Source: JACRBE01 sp964429005
GTDB taxonomy: Bacteria; Chlamydiota; Chlamydiia; Chlamydiales; JACRBE01
Assembly: GCA_964429005.1 (NCBI GenBank)
Contig: CAYSAJ010000026.1
Span: 1 to 23,272 of the forward strand
Direction: 5' to 3'
DNA: 23,272 nt
Shown here: positions 15,706 through 22,620 of the stretch, piece after piece
Numbering within the stretch: position 1 is the stretch's first letter
How the letters are laid out: the number at the start of each line of letters is the position of its first letter
Translations under genes and position numbers: made by a program
Notes under the pieces: generated by a model
The model's input: only the letters and a program-made list of their open reading frames with translations
The model's database searches: none
Told to the model about the DNA's origin: nothing

Positions 15706-15735
15706 TATCTTGAAAGATGGTGAAAATAAGGATCT

Positions 15736-16455
15736 TTATTCATCACTCATGTTGTGATAAACAGCATCAACATCATCGAGGTCTTCAATCCAAGCAATCA
15801 GAGCTTCATTAGCTTTTCTTGTTTCTTCATCGACGGATACAGTGACTTTAGGGATCATATCAAGAGCGGTCTCTAGAGTTGAGTAACCAGCGTTATCAAT
15901 CGCCTCTTTGATTTGGTAAAGGAGTTCAGGAGGAGTAATGACAACAAAAACATCTCCTGAAGGGTCAAAATCTTCAGCTCCTGCATCAATAACAAGATTG
16001 AACAAGGTATCTTCATCAGCATTCTCTTTAGAGACTTGTATGATCCCTTTGCGATCGAAGTTGTAAGACACAGCGCCTGGAGTGGCGATAGTGCCTCCCC
16101 TTTTGTTAGTTGCTATCCTCATATCTGAAGAAGTTCTGTTTTTATTATCTGACATGATGTCAACGATAATGCCTACACCACCATGCCCATAAAGCTCATA
16201 AGTAATTTCAAAAAAGTCTCCTTGATCTGTAGAAGAAGCTTTTTTGATATTCCGATCGATAATGTCGTTAGGAACATTCGCTGCTTTTGCTTTTAGCATC
16301 GCAAGGCGAAGGCGAGGGTTGGATTTGCTATCTGCCCCTCCCTGCTTTACAGCGCTAATGATTTCTTTGGCGACACGGGAAAAGATCTTCCCTTTTTGTC
16401 TGTCTGCTTTGTCTTTACGGTGCTTGATGTTAGCCCATTTACTATGTCCGGCCAT
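15736..16455 (-). CDS. yebC: YebC/PmpR family (TACO1-like) protein
   Basis: This family binds DNA as a transcription regulator in some bacteria, and recent work also links it to relief of ribosome stalling at proline-rich stretches. Which role applies here is not readable from sequence. The 239-residue protein opens with the invariant MAGHSKWANIKHRK and continues with FSRVAKEI and GGVGIIVD, and ends in an acidic segment with the conserved DLDDVDAVYHN. The frame is open to ATG 16485, but the start at 16455 begins with the conserved MAGHSKW and has AAGGA 5 bases upstream, so it is preferred. It is the last gene of the leftward cluster with prfB. A translation role would suit the neighbourhood, which is inference. 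Confidence 0.93.
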   Translation of the reverse strand: MAGHSKWANIKHRKDKADRQKGKIFSRVAKEIISAVKQGGADSKSNPRLRLAMLKAKAANVPNDIIDRNIKKASSTDQGDFFEITYELYGHGGVGIIVDIMSDNKNRTSSDMRIATNKRGGTIATPGAVSYNFDRKGIIQVSKENADEDTLFNLVIDAGAEDFDPSGDVFVVITPPELLYQIKEAIDNAGYSTLETALDMIPKVTVSVDEETRKANEALIAWIEDLDDVDAVYHNMSDE

Positions 16456-16492
16456 GTCGATCCTTTTTTTTAAGAAGAATAGCAAAAAGAGT

Positions 16493-16999
16493 TTAATCTA
16501 ACCACTTTTGCATGAGGATTTTATCACTATAATGGTTAGGTCCTTCTTTAAGAAAGCGCTTATGAATCCCATATTTTTTATATCCCACTTTCTCATAGAG
16601 AAAGCGAGCGGGATTGTGTTCATAAACTTCAAGGTGAAGGAGGGAGATGTTAAATTTTTCTTTCGCTATGTGCTCAATGTATTCTAGTAAAAATCGCCCA
16701 TATCCTTTTCCTCTTTCAGTTTCTGTTAAGATGATGGAAACTAGGGATTGGTGGGCTAGTTTTTTTGCATATTGGGGATAGATGGTACAAAAGCCGATAG
16801 GCTTCCCATCTTTTACGAGGGTGAAGCTTGACTCTAGCTGGGCGTAGCTAATCCAAATACGGGCTGATTCCTCGGCTTCTTTCTGATTAGACATTGGGAA
16901 ATAGGTGAGAACTCCTGGTTCCATCAGAAATTTCACAAGAAATGGAGTATCTTCCTCAATGATTGAAACTCGAACACTGACTTCAGGAGGAAATTTCAT
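16493..16999 (-). CDS. GNAT family N-acetyltransferase (second of tandem pair)
   Basis: This is a 168-residue acetyl-CoA-dependent acetyltransferase fold. The pyrophosphate-binding motif A is ERGKGYGRFLL, with Arg96, Gly99 and Gly101 fitting RxxGxG. Then come the usual strand LLHLEVYEHNP and the terminal FLYEKVGYKKYGI block. The substrate is unknown. The ATG overlaps the stop of the upstream acetyltransferase by four bases (ATGA), implying coupling. The pair have equal length and similar C-terminal blocks (EVYEHNPARFLYEKVGY against EVYEGCPAIPLLEEQGF), pointing to an old duplication. A single acetyltransferase sits beside prfB in Chlamydia as I recall. Confidence 0.87.
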   Translation of the reverse strand: MKFPPEVSVRVSIIEEDTPFLVKFLMEPGVLTYFPMSNQKEAEESARIWISYAQLESSFTLVKDGKPIGFCTIYPQYAKKLAHQSLVSIILTETERGKGYGRFLLEYIEHIAKEKFNISLLHLEVYEHNPARFLYEKVGYKKYGIHKRFLKEGPNHYSDKILMQKWLD

Positions 17000-17502
17000 A
17001 AATTTACCTCATATACGATACGAGCTTTATAGCCATCATCTAAAAGGACAAATTTCTCCTGGCGGATGATTTCTTTAAATCCCTGTTCTTCCAAAAGAGG
17101 AATAGCAGGACATCCTTCATACACTTCGATATGTATAGACTCTAAACGGAAATAATCTTTCCCTAGATGCTTTAAGTTTTTAAGTAGAGAGGTTCCGATA
17201 CCTTGTCGTTGAAATCTTTTAGGAACAACAAAATAAAGCATGCTAAAGTGAGCGGTTTTTTTGTACGGCATGAGAAACAAAATTCCCATTCCACAAATCT
17301 CTCCTTTATAGAGGCATGTAAGGGAGCATTTATAACGTGAAAAAAAAATCCAATTTTTGGAGAAGAGCTCCACACCTTTTTCTCTATCAATAGGAAGCCA
17401 GGTATTATTATCCTCTTCAGCCATCATCGCTTTGAGCGCATTTTCATCTTCAGGTATTGTATACCGAATATCATAATCATCAGATTCAACGAGGGAAGTC
17501 AA
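16996..17502 (-). CDS. GNAT family N-acetyltransferase (first of tandem pair)
   Basis: This 168-residue GNAT protein has motif A RFQRQGIGTSLL (Gln98, Gly101, Gly103) and motif B region IHIEVYEGCPAIPLLEEQGF. The start is TTG at 17502, immediately after the prfB stop (TAATTG). AAAGGAG lies 9 bases upstream inside the end of prfB, which strongly supports this non-ATG start. It is probably translated by coupling from prfB. The substrate is unknown. Proximity to release factor and yebC makes a ribosome or translation-factor substrate conceivable, but nothing in the sequence shows it. Confidence 0.85.
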   Translation of the reverse strand: MTSLVESDDYDIRYTIPEDENALKAMMAEEDNNTWLPIDREKGVELFSKNWIFFSRYKCSLTCLYKGEICGMGILFLMPYKKTAHFSMLYFVVPKRFQRQGIGTSLLKNLKHLGKDYFRLESIHIEVYEGCPAIPLLEEQGFKEIIRQEKFVLLDDGYKARIVYEVNL

Positions 17503-18598
17503 TTAACCAAACTCCTTTAAATAAGCTCTGATAAAACCATCAAGCTCTCCATCCATGACTTTTTCTATATTGCCTTCTTCATATTTAGTTCTAGCATCTT
17601 TTACTAGGGTGTAGGGCTGAAAGACATAGCTTCTGATTTGAGAGCCCCAACCAATTTCCTTTTTTTCTCCTGAGAGCTGCTCTACTTTTTTTACTCTTTC
17701 TGCGACTTGCATCTCATAAATTTTGGATTTGAGCATTTTAAGGCATGTTTCCCTATTTTGGATTTGGGATCTTTCACTTTGACAGGATACGACGATTCCT
17801 GTTGGGGTGTGAGTCATTCGGACGGCCGAGTCGGTTGTATTCACATGCTGGCCACCAGCACCAGAAGATCTGAAAGTATCTACTCTAATGTCTTCAGGGC
17901 GCAAATCAACTTCAATGTCATCGTCAATTTCAGGAGTTACATCGACAGAAGCAAAACTTGTATGCCTGCGGGCGTTACTATCAAAAGGAGAAATTCGAAC
18001 AAGGCGATGAACCCCTTTTTCAGCTTTGGCATAACCGTAAGCAAAAGGGCCTGTAAATTTCATTGTAATATTCTTGATACCTGCCACTTCACCATCAAGG
18101 ATGTCGATCACTTCACATTTCCACCCTTTCTTTGCACACCACCTTTGGTACATGCGGGAAAGCATGAGAGCCCAGTCACAAGACTCTGTTCCACCAGCTC
18201 CGGCGTTGATACTAAGGTAACAGTTCTTACCATCGAGCTCTCCGGAGAGCATTTTGCGAACCTCAAGTTCTTCGGTATCTGCTTCAACTTTTTCAAGTTC
18301 TTTTGTGAGCTCACTAATAAAAGCTTCATCGCCAGATGTGAGAGCTTCTGGAAGAAGTTCTGCTACATTTTCAAATGAATTTTTTACAGCGTAAAAGGGC
18401 TGAGTCCAGGATTTGAGCTGATTGGCCTCAGAAATGATTTTTTGAGCTTTTTCTTGGTCGTTCCAGAAATCACTGCCAAGCATGATTTCTTCTAGGTCAG
18501 ACAGTTTCTTTTGTTTACTCTCTAGGTCAAAGAAACCTCGACATATCTGAAAGTCTTTTCTTGAGATTTTCTAGTTTTGCAGCATAGTCAGTATTCAT
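17503..18598 (-). CDS. prfB: Peptide chain release factor 2, with programmed +1 frameshift
   Basis: RF2 ends translation at UGA and UAA. A 23-codon first frame starts at ATG 18598 and ends at TGA 18529-18527. Translation then shifts +1 and runs to 17503, giving about 364 residues, near the E. coli 365. The fused N-terminus reads SRFLDLESKQ across the shift, matching the family. The UGA/UAA-selecting tripeptide SPF falls at about 203-205 and the catalytic GGQ at 248-250, essentially E. coli numbering. The start overlaps the upstream gene stop by four bases (ATGA). Regulation is autogenous: low RF2 leaves the UGA unread and favours the shift. An annotation starting at ATG 18483 would miss 38 residues. 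Confidence 0.95.
18526..18538 (-). promoter_or_regulatory. RF2 programmed frameshift site
   Basis: On the minus strand AGG TTT CTT TGA C: a Shine-Dalgarno-like (G)AGG three bases before the slippery CTT, the in-frame UGA stop, and C after it, which weakens termination. This is the E. coli prfB arrangement with a shorter Shine-Dalgarno element. Shifting by one base yields CTT then GAC and enters the main frame. Confidence 0.95.
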
Positions 18599-20691
18599 AC
18601 GTTTCTCTTTGCAGTTAAAGTATAATTCTCTTCAAAATTATAAGTATAAAAAGGTTTTACATCAGTCATTGATTCTTCATGGAACGAGAGTTTACCATCT
18701 TTTTCAAAGGCAATCAATCTTGTAAAATCTTTTACATTGATAGAAAAATTTCCTTTAAAAACAACATTCTTAGCGACAAATTCTGCATTGCGTCCAATTG
18801 TGATTCGGCATCCCTCAGCTCTTTGAGTAGGTAGGTTCCATGGATTTAATCGAAAACAATTGCCATCATTAATAACGCGGACATTTTGCATAAAGCATTT
18901 TCCTGTCTCGTCGGAATGAATATTTCGTCCCTCTTCAATGTGACCAGTGATATGGGAAGTTTCAATAATGAGGGTTCCATCTACATGGAGATTTTCTATA
19001 TCAACATCTGCAATCGATAATATCAATTCTGAACCGATCTGAAGAGATCCTCCTCGGATTTTTTGAGCGATAAGTTGATACATAGGACCGAGAGCTGGAT
19101 GATAATCAAACACAAAAGGAACTTCATTTTTTTGAAAAATTCTTTTATTTCCTAAGCGAGGCAACCTAAAACCACACAGTTTTAGTAATTCTTCCCGATT
19201 GGCAAGAAGATCAAAAAAACAAGCTTCGGGCGTTTCATTGATATTGCCTCCATCACTGGAGCGTTTTATCGCAGAAAGTGTTTTCTTCCTCTCGTTTACA
19301 ACAAGATATGTTTCCATTTTTTCTGGAGTTGTATCTATAGGATCTTCAAAGTATTCTGCAAGGCTCTGCATGGTGAGCTCTAGTCTTGCTACTTCTCTTT
19401 GATGAATGTGTTTAAAATTAAGGAGCACTCCAGGATATGGATAACTTTTCGTTGCTTGTTGAATTCCCGCTAAATCAACAAACAGCGTATTGGTATTAGC
19501 AGGATAGTAGGAGTAATTTTCAATATTGGATACTTGATTTAGATGGATAAAATCACAATATTCAATGTTAGATATCACTTTTGTGTTACCCTTATCACTG
19601 ATTCTTGTCACATTAACTCCCTCTTGAACTGCAGGAATTCTTGGGCAGGAGTAGAAGCCGAATTTTTTGTCACCCTGATGCCCCACTCCCATAAACGAGA
19701 GAAGGCCATCATCAATACCTGAAAGAGGATTATTGATTTGACGAACAAGAGCTTTTTTCTTTTTCAAAAGAGCAAAACGGGCGAAGATTTTTTCTTTAAG
19801 TGCAAGCTGCCAGATAACGCCATGCCCTCCGGGTCTCATTAAGACTTCCAAAGGTGATTCTATGATCCAATTCCCCATTTTATCAAAAGTGGGAACTAAA
19901 GGCTGAGGGAAAATAAAAAAGAGGTTAGGGTCGCGATAGAACCATTTTTTCTTTTCACATAACTCTGTGATATATCGATGATTTTGTTTGTTCATTGATG
20001 TCATCATCGCGATAGGAATCTGAATCGATTTTCCGAAGCATTTGTAATAAAGATACTCTCTTGCCTCTACATCCTGAACAAGCCACTCTAGAAGTGTTTT
20101 ATTCATAAAAGAAAAGCAAGCACCTGGAAGGGGTTCTTTGGTTTCTAGGTTGATCAGTTGTAGACGGTCTGCCGCGCCACCGATTGGATAGAGCTCAGCC
20201 ATCTCATCTAAGTGAGCGATACCTTCATAAACAGCTTTTTGTACCTGATCTGTTTTCTCAAAAAAAGAAAGGTTTGGTGGGGATTCGTATGTAAATCCTT
20301 CATCCTCGGGATGAGTTGATTTTACACTTAACAATTCTAGAACTTGAGATTGATATCCAACGATCCCGCCGAGATCCTCGTAGAATCGATCCATACATCC
20401 GAGATGGGTCAAAAGTTCTTTAAGTTTTTCTTCAAAGTCTGGCAGCTGTTTTGCACTTGCAAAAAGTTCTCTATGTTGGCCAATGGAAATGACTTGTTTA
20501 ATTAGATATTCATCATAAGGGTCAAGGAGTGGTAAATCTAACTCTAGATATTCATTTAGGACCGAGGAGTACTCGGAAAGAGAATTTAGTTTTTCTTCAC
20601 AGGATGTCGTATGCAAGATAGCCTCTTTGAATGTAACACATGATTGAAGGTGGTGCTTTAATTGTTCATCTGCTGGTACTGCTGATTTCAT
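18595..20691 (-). CDS. UDP-sugar pyrophosphorylase family protein, resembling plant chloroplast UGP3
   Basis: This 698-residue uridylyltransferase probably makes a UDP-sugar, most likely UDP-glucose, from UTP and sugar-1-phosphate. Residues 1-140 are helical. The catalytic Rossmann-like domain starts near 165 with PIGGAADRLQL (nucleotide-binding loop, here GGAADR). It continues with IAMMTSMNKQNH (227-238), FPQPLVPTFD, the substrate loop MRPGGHGVIWQLALKE (285-300) and FGFYSCPRIPAVQEGVNV. The C-terminal 130 residues (LQIGSELILSIADVDIENLHVDG onward) look like a left-handed beta-helix. From memory these motifs closely match Arabidopsis UGP3, which feeds sulfolipid synthesis; the substrate here is untested. 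ATG 20691 has no clear Shine-Dalgarno. It heads the leftward operon and overlaps prfB by four bases. Confidence 0.8.
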   Translation of the reverse strand: MKSAVPADEQLKHHLQSCVTFKEAILHTTSCEEKLNSLSEYSSVLNEYLELDLPLLDPYDEYLIKQVISIGQHRELFASAKQLPDFEEKLKELLTHLGCMDRFYEDLGGIVGYQSQVLELLSVKSTHPEDEGFTYESPPNLSFFEKTDQVQKAVYEGIAHLDEMAELYPIGGAADRLQLINLETKEPLPGACFSFMNKTLLEWLVQDVEAREYLYYKCFGKSIQIPIAMMTSMNKQNHRYITELCEKKKWFYRDPNLFFIFPQPLVPTFDKMGNWIIESPLEVLMRPGGHGVIWQLALKEKIFARFALLKKKKALVRQINNPLSGIDDGLLSFMGVGHQGDKKFGFYSCPRIPAVQEGVNVTRISDKGNTKVISNIEYCDFIHLNQVSNIENYSYYPANTNTLFVDLAGIQQATKSYPYPGVLLNFKHIHQREVARLELTMQSLAEYFEDPIDTTPEKMETYLVVNERKKTLSAIKRSSDGGNINETPEACFFDLLANREELLKLCGFRLPRLGNKRIFQKNEVPFVFDYHPALGPMYQLIAQKIRGGSLQIGSELILSIADVDIENLHVDGTLIIETSHITGHIEEGRNIHSDETGKCFMQNVRVINDGNCFRLNPWNLPTQRAEGCRITIGRNAEFVAKNVVFKGNFSINVKDFTRLIAFEKDGKLSFHEESMTDVKPFYTYNFEENYTLTAKRNV

Positions 20692-20752
20692 AAATCAATA
20701 GATTTAATAACATAACGAAGGTGTATATCCAAAGTTTTTATAGCTTGGCACT

Positions 20753-20784
20753 TTCTCTAACAAAAGGCAAACAATTTTAGAGAA
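20753..20784. repeat. Perfect 8-base inverted repeat, candidate operator
   Basis: TTCTCTAA (20753-20760) and TTAGAGAA (20777-20784) are exact reverse complements, separated by 16 bases. Centre-to-centre distance is 24 bases, compatible with a dimeric regulator or a hairpin. It lies between the two divergent promoters. Confidence 0.5.
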
Positions 20785-20809
20785 TGGATGAAAAATCCAC
20801 TTTTTTTTT
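20785..20809 (+). terminator. Terminator-like hairpin with T9 tract upstream of SWIB promoter
   Basis: TGGAT (20785-20789) pairs with ATCCA (20795-20799) around GAAAA, then one C and nine T. The stem is short. No rightward gene precedes it, so it may end a small or spurious transcript, or the T-tract may act as an upstream promoter element. Confidence 0.35.
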
Positions 20810-20836
20810 GACTAATAAATCGCACTCGAACATAAA
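20808..20836 (+). promoter_or_regulatory. Promoter for the SWIB gene
   Basis: TTGACT (20808-20813, five of six) with a 17-base spacer to CATAAA (20831-20836, four of six), directly after a T9 tract. It predicts a leader of about 120 bases, unusually long for this window and containing the hairpin at 20867-20914. Confidence 0.5.
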
Positions 20837-20866
20837 AGACTGAAGAAAAGTCATTTTAAAGTAAAC

Positions 20867-20914
20867 CTGCTGAGCTACAAAATGTTCTTTTTCGAAAAAA
20901 GAGAATCTCAGTAG
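20867..20914 (+). promoter_or_regulatory. Structured 5' leader hairpin of SWIB mRNA
   Basis: The outer stem CTGCTGAG (20867-20874) pairs with CTCAGTAG (20907-20914), eight pairs with one G-T. The inner stem TCTTTTT (20886-20892) pairs with AAAAAGA (20896-20902). It is not followed by a T-run, so it is not a terminator. Function unknown. Confidence 0.4.
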
Positions 20915-20961
20915 TTTGGTGAAAAATTAACCATTGAAACGCTTAATTAAGGAGCTAGTAC

Positions 20962-21222
20962 ATGAACCCACCGAAAAAAAATTCATCGTTCATGAAACCG
21001 ATGAAAGTAAGTGAAGAATTGGCCGCTGTTGTTGGTAAAGGCCCAATGCCAAGAACCGAAGTCATCAAACAAATCTGGAAATACATCAAAAAATACAAAT
21101 GCCAAGACGAAAAGAACAAGAGAAACATCGTTCCAGATGAAAAACTTGCTAAAGTTTTCGGCACTAAAAAAGCTATTAATATGTTCGAAATGACAAAGAT
21201 TGTTAACGGTCATCTTTCATAA
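20962..21222 (+). CDS. SWIB/MDM2 domain protein
   Basis: This 86-residue stand-alone SWIB domain has a short basic N-terminal tail, then FMKPMKVSEELAAVVGKG, PRTEVIKQIWKYIKKY, NIVPDEKLAKVFG and FEMTKIVNGHL, the canonical helices. SWIB proteins are eukaryotic chromatin-remodelling components; among bacteria they are characteristic of chlamydiae, where a small SWIB protein or a fusion to topoisomerase I occurs. A role in DNA compaction during the developmental cycle has been proposed but is not established here. AAGGAG about 7 bases before the ATG is strong. The gene is isolated: its own promoter and a perfect 13-base-stem terminator flank it. In C. trachomatis the equivalent lies next to prfB, as here. 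Confidence 0.95.
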   Translation: MNPPKKNSSFMKPMKVSEELAAVVGKGPMPRTEVIKQIWKYIKKYKCQDEKNKRNIVPDEKLAKVFGTKKAINMFEMTKIVNGHLS

Positions 21223-21228
21223 TTTCTT

Positions 21229-21275
21229 GAAGCTGCTTAAGTTTCTCTTAAGCAGCTTCCTCTCCTTTTATTTTT
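21229..21275 (+). terminator. Rho-independent terminator after SWIB gene
   Basis: GAAGCTGCTTAAG (21229-21241) and CTTAAGCAGCTTC (21247-21259) form a perfect 13-base stem with loop TTTCT. A T-rich stretch of CTTTTATTTTT type follows within a few bases. It begins 7 bases after the SWIB stop. Confidence 0.93.
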
Positions 21276-21288
21276 ATAGTCTATTCCT

Positions 21289-21294
21289 TATACT
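21289..21294 (+). promoter_or_regulatory. Candidate -10 box for truA
   Basis: TATACT, five of six to consensus, 27 bases before ATG 21321; only a weak T-rich -35 is present. A transcript start near 21301 would exclude the upstream TTG 21297 as start codon. Confidence 0.35.
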
Positions 21295-21320
21295 AGTTGC
21301 TCAAGATCAATCAATTGAAC

Positions 21321-22076
21321 ATGATGCAATCATATCGTTATAAAATTTTTGTTACCTATGATGGGACTTCTTATGGTGGATGGCAAAGGCAACCCAACGC
21401 CCTCACTATTCAAGAGTGTTTAGAAAATGCTTTTGACCAAATCTATCATGAGAAAGTGATCTTTACTGGTTCAGGAAGGACCGATGCAGGTGTTCATGCT
21501 TCCTCCCAAGTCGCCCACTTTACAATCTCCTTTGCTATCGACTCAAAAAAATTTTTGTTTTCGATGAATGGGGTTTTGCCGAAAGATATACGCATTAGCC
21601 ATGTAGAGCAGGTGCCTTTAGATTTCCATGCGAGGTTTAGTGCTAAAAAAAAGATTTACAGGTACAGACTTAAACTAAGTCCTATCCATAGTCCATTCGA
21701 CAGGATGTACAGTCATTTCGTTCCCGGAAATTTCGATGTCGACAAGATGAAACTTGCATCTAAAAAATTTATTGGGACCCATGATTTCACTTCTTTTGCC
21801 AATGAGGCCTATGAAGGGAGTGCAAGTAAAGATGCTATAAGAACAATTTATGCGATTAACTTTCTGGAAGAACCAGGAGGTTACACTCTTGAATTTCAAG
21901 GGAACGGATTTCTTTATAAAATGGTGCGCAACATCGTTGGCACACTCATAGAAGTAGGACGAGGTAAAACATCTCTAGAGGATATTGATGTGATGTTTGC
22001 TGCCAAAGATCGGCGTTTTGCGGGAAGTGTAGCTCCAGCGAAAGGACTGTTTCTTCATCAGGTGATTTATGATTGA
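21321..22076 (+). CDS. truA: tRNA pseudouridine(38-40) synthase TruA
   Basis: It isomerises uridines 38-40 in the anticodon stem of many tRNAs. The protein has YDGTSYGGWQRQP near the N-terminus, the catalytic motif GSGRTDAGVHA with Asp55 (counting from ATG 21321), HARFSAKKKIYRY, THDFTSFAN, FQGNGFLYKMVRNIVGTL and the terminal PAKGLFLHQVIY, a complete two-domain TruA of 251 residues. An in-frame TTG at 21297 would add eight residues but precedes the likely transcript start; ATG 21321 or 21324 is preferred, though no clear Shine-Dalgarno is visible. It overlaps the next gene by eight bases. The order SWIB then truA nearby is also seen in Chlamydia, with other genes between, as I recall. Confidence 0.94.
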   Translation: MMQSYRYKIFVTYDGTSYGGWQRQPNALTIQECLENAFDQIYHEKVIFTGSGRTDAGVHASSQVAHFTISFAIDSKKFLFSMNGVLPKDIRISHVEQVPLDFHARFSAKKKIYRYRLKLSPIHSPFDRMYSHFVPGNFDVDKMKLASKKFIGTHDFTSFANEAYEGSASKDAIRTIYAINFLEEPGGYTLEFQGNGFLYKMVRNIVGTLIEVGRGKTSLEDIDVMFAAKDRRFAGSVAPAKGLFLHQVIYD

Positions 22077-22515
22077 TATCCTTTTAGATTTAACTCAGAT
22101 GATCAAAGAAGATCCATCAAGGATCACCTCCCATTTTGATTCCTACTATACGTATCACATCCCTGGAGGGTATCATTCCTGGATTCACCAAAGTTGGGTA
22201 CGACCGCTCAATCTTTTTACGTATCTCGGGCTGTGTGTCTTGCAAATCATTGAAACCATATCTCGCATCAGTTTGGCCGTTCTGCTGATCGCACCTTACT
22301 ATCTTTTAAAAAATTCTTCTTTGAATGAATGGTATGAAATCCATTGTAATAGAGCTAATTTGCAGTATCATGCTTATAAGATGCTTTCGTTGCCGATTGC
22401 TGGCGTGCTTCGGTTTCTTTTTGGAAATTTTGGATTATATGTCTCCCTGTCGTATCAAGTTGATTCACGCGTCTTTTATCGTCAAAACACACTTTCACTA
22501 ATTTATCAAAATTGA
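22069..22515 (+). CDS. Hypothetical membrane protein
   Basis: I do not recognise this 148-residue protein. The N-terminal 40 residues are polar and aromatic-rich (SYYTYHIPGGYHSWIHQSW). A long hydrophobic stretch spans about 47-80 (LFTYLGLCVLQIIETISRIS then LAVLLIAPYYLLK), and a second about 105-127 (LSLPIAGVLRFLFGNFGLYV). It suggests two to three membrane passes with short soluble ends. The ATG lies inside truA (eight-base overlap), so it is probably translationally coupled. The following 105 bases to the next gene are AT-rich. The ORF is supported by the coherent hydrophobic pattern and the tight overlap; function unknown. Confidence 0.65.
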   Translation: MIDILLDLTQMIKEDPSRITSHFDSYYTYHIPGGYHSWIHQSWVRPLNLFTYLGLCVLQIIETISRISLAVLLIAPYYLLKNSSLNEWYEIHCNRANLQYHAYKMLSLPIAGVLRFLFGNFGLYVSLSYQVDSRVFYRQNTLSLIYQN

Positions 22516-22620
22516 TTATCTAATCTTTCTTTTTTTATTTCTAAAAAATAAATAATTCCATTGATTGTTTTATTCAGACAAATTATGGGTAGGGATAGCT
22601 ATGATTTTTTTTCTATTCCT

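Larger units (their letters stand above)
15477..15735. other. AT-rich intergenic region upstream of the macro-domain gene
   Basis: These 259 bases hold no gene I can support. The left half (15480-15600) is almost only A and T. The right half carries two hairpins: GAGTCT/AGACTC (15610-15615 with 15625-15630), and a longer interrupted one at 15670-15705. Both adjacent genes read leftwards, so this is the end of the yebC operon and the control region of the macro-domain gene. Confidence 0.7.
20692..20961. other. Divergent intergenic control region between UGP3-like and SWIB genes
   Basis: These 270 bases hold no gene. From left to right: promoter sequence for the leftward operon (minus-strand TATAAA near 20738-20743, weak -35). 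Then a perfect 8-base inverted repeat (20753-20784), a small hairpin followed by nine T (20785-20809), a rightward promoter (20808-20836), a structured leader (20867-20914) and a strong ribosome site AAGGAG about 7 bases before the SWIB start. Confidence 0.7.

Noticed and set aside
17707..18378. Plus-strand open frame of 223 codons opposite prfB
   Set aside because: It lies wholly antisense to the highly conserved RF2 catalytic region, shows no recognisable domain, and is explained by the codon pattern of prfB.
20900..20930. CTCAGTAGTTTGGT resembles a tRNA D-arm
   Set aside because: No matching acceptor, anticodon or T-arm can be folded on either strand; the CTCAG is used by the leader hairpin.
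22531..22553. TTTATTT/AAATAAA hairpin after the unknown membrane gene
   Set aside because: Seven A-T pairs only, with no following T-run; too weak to call a terminator.
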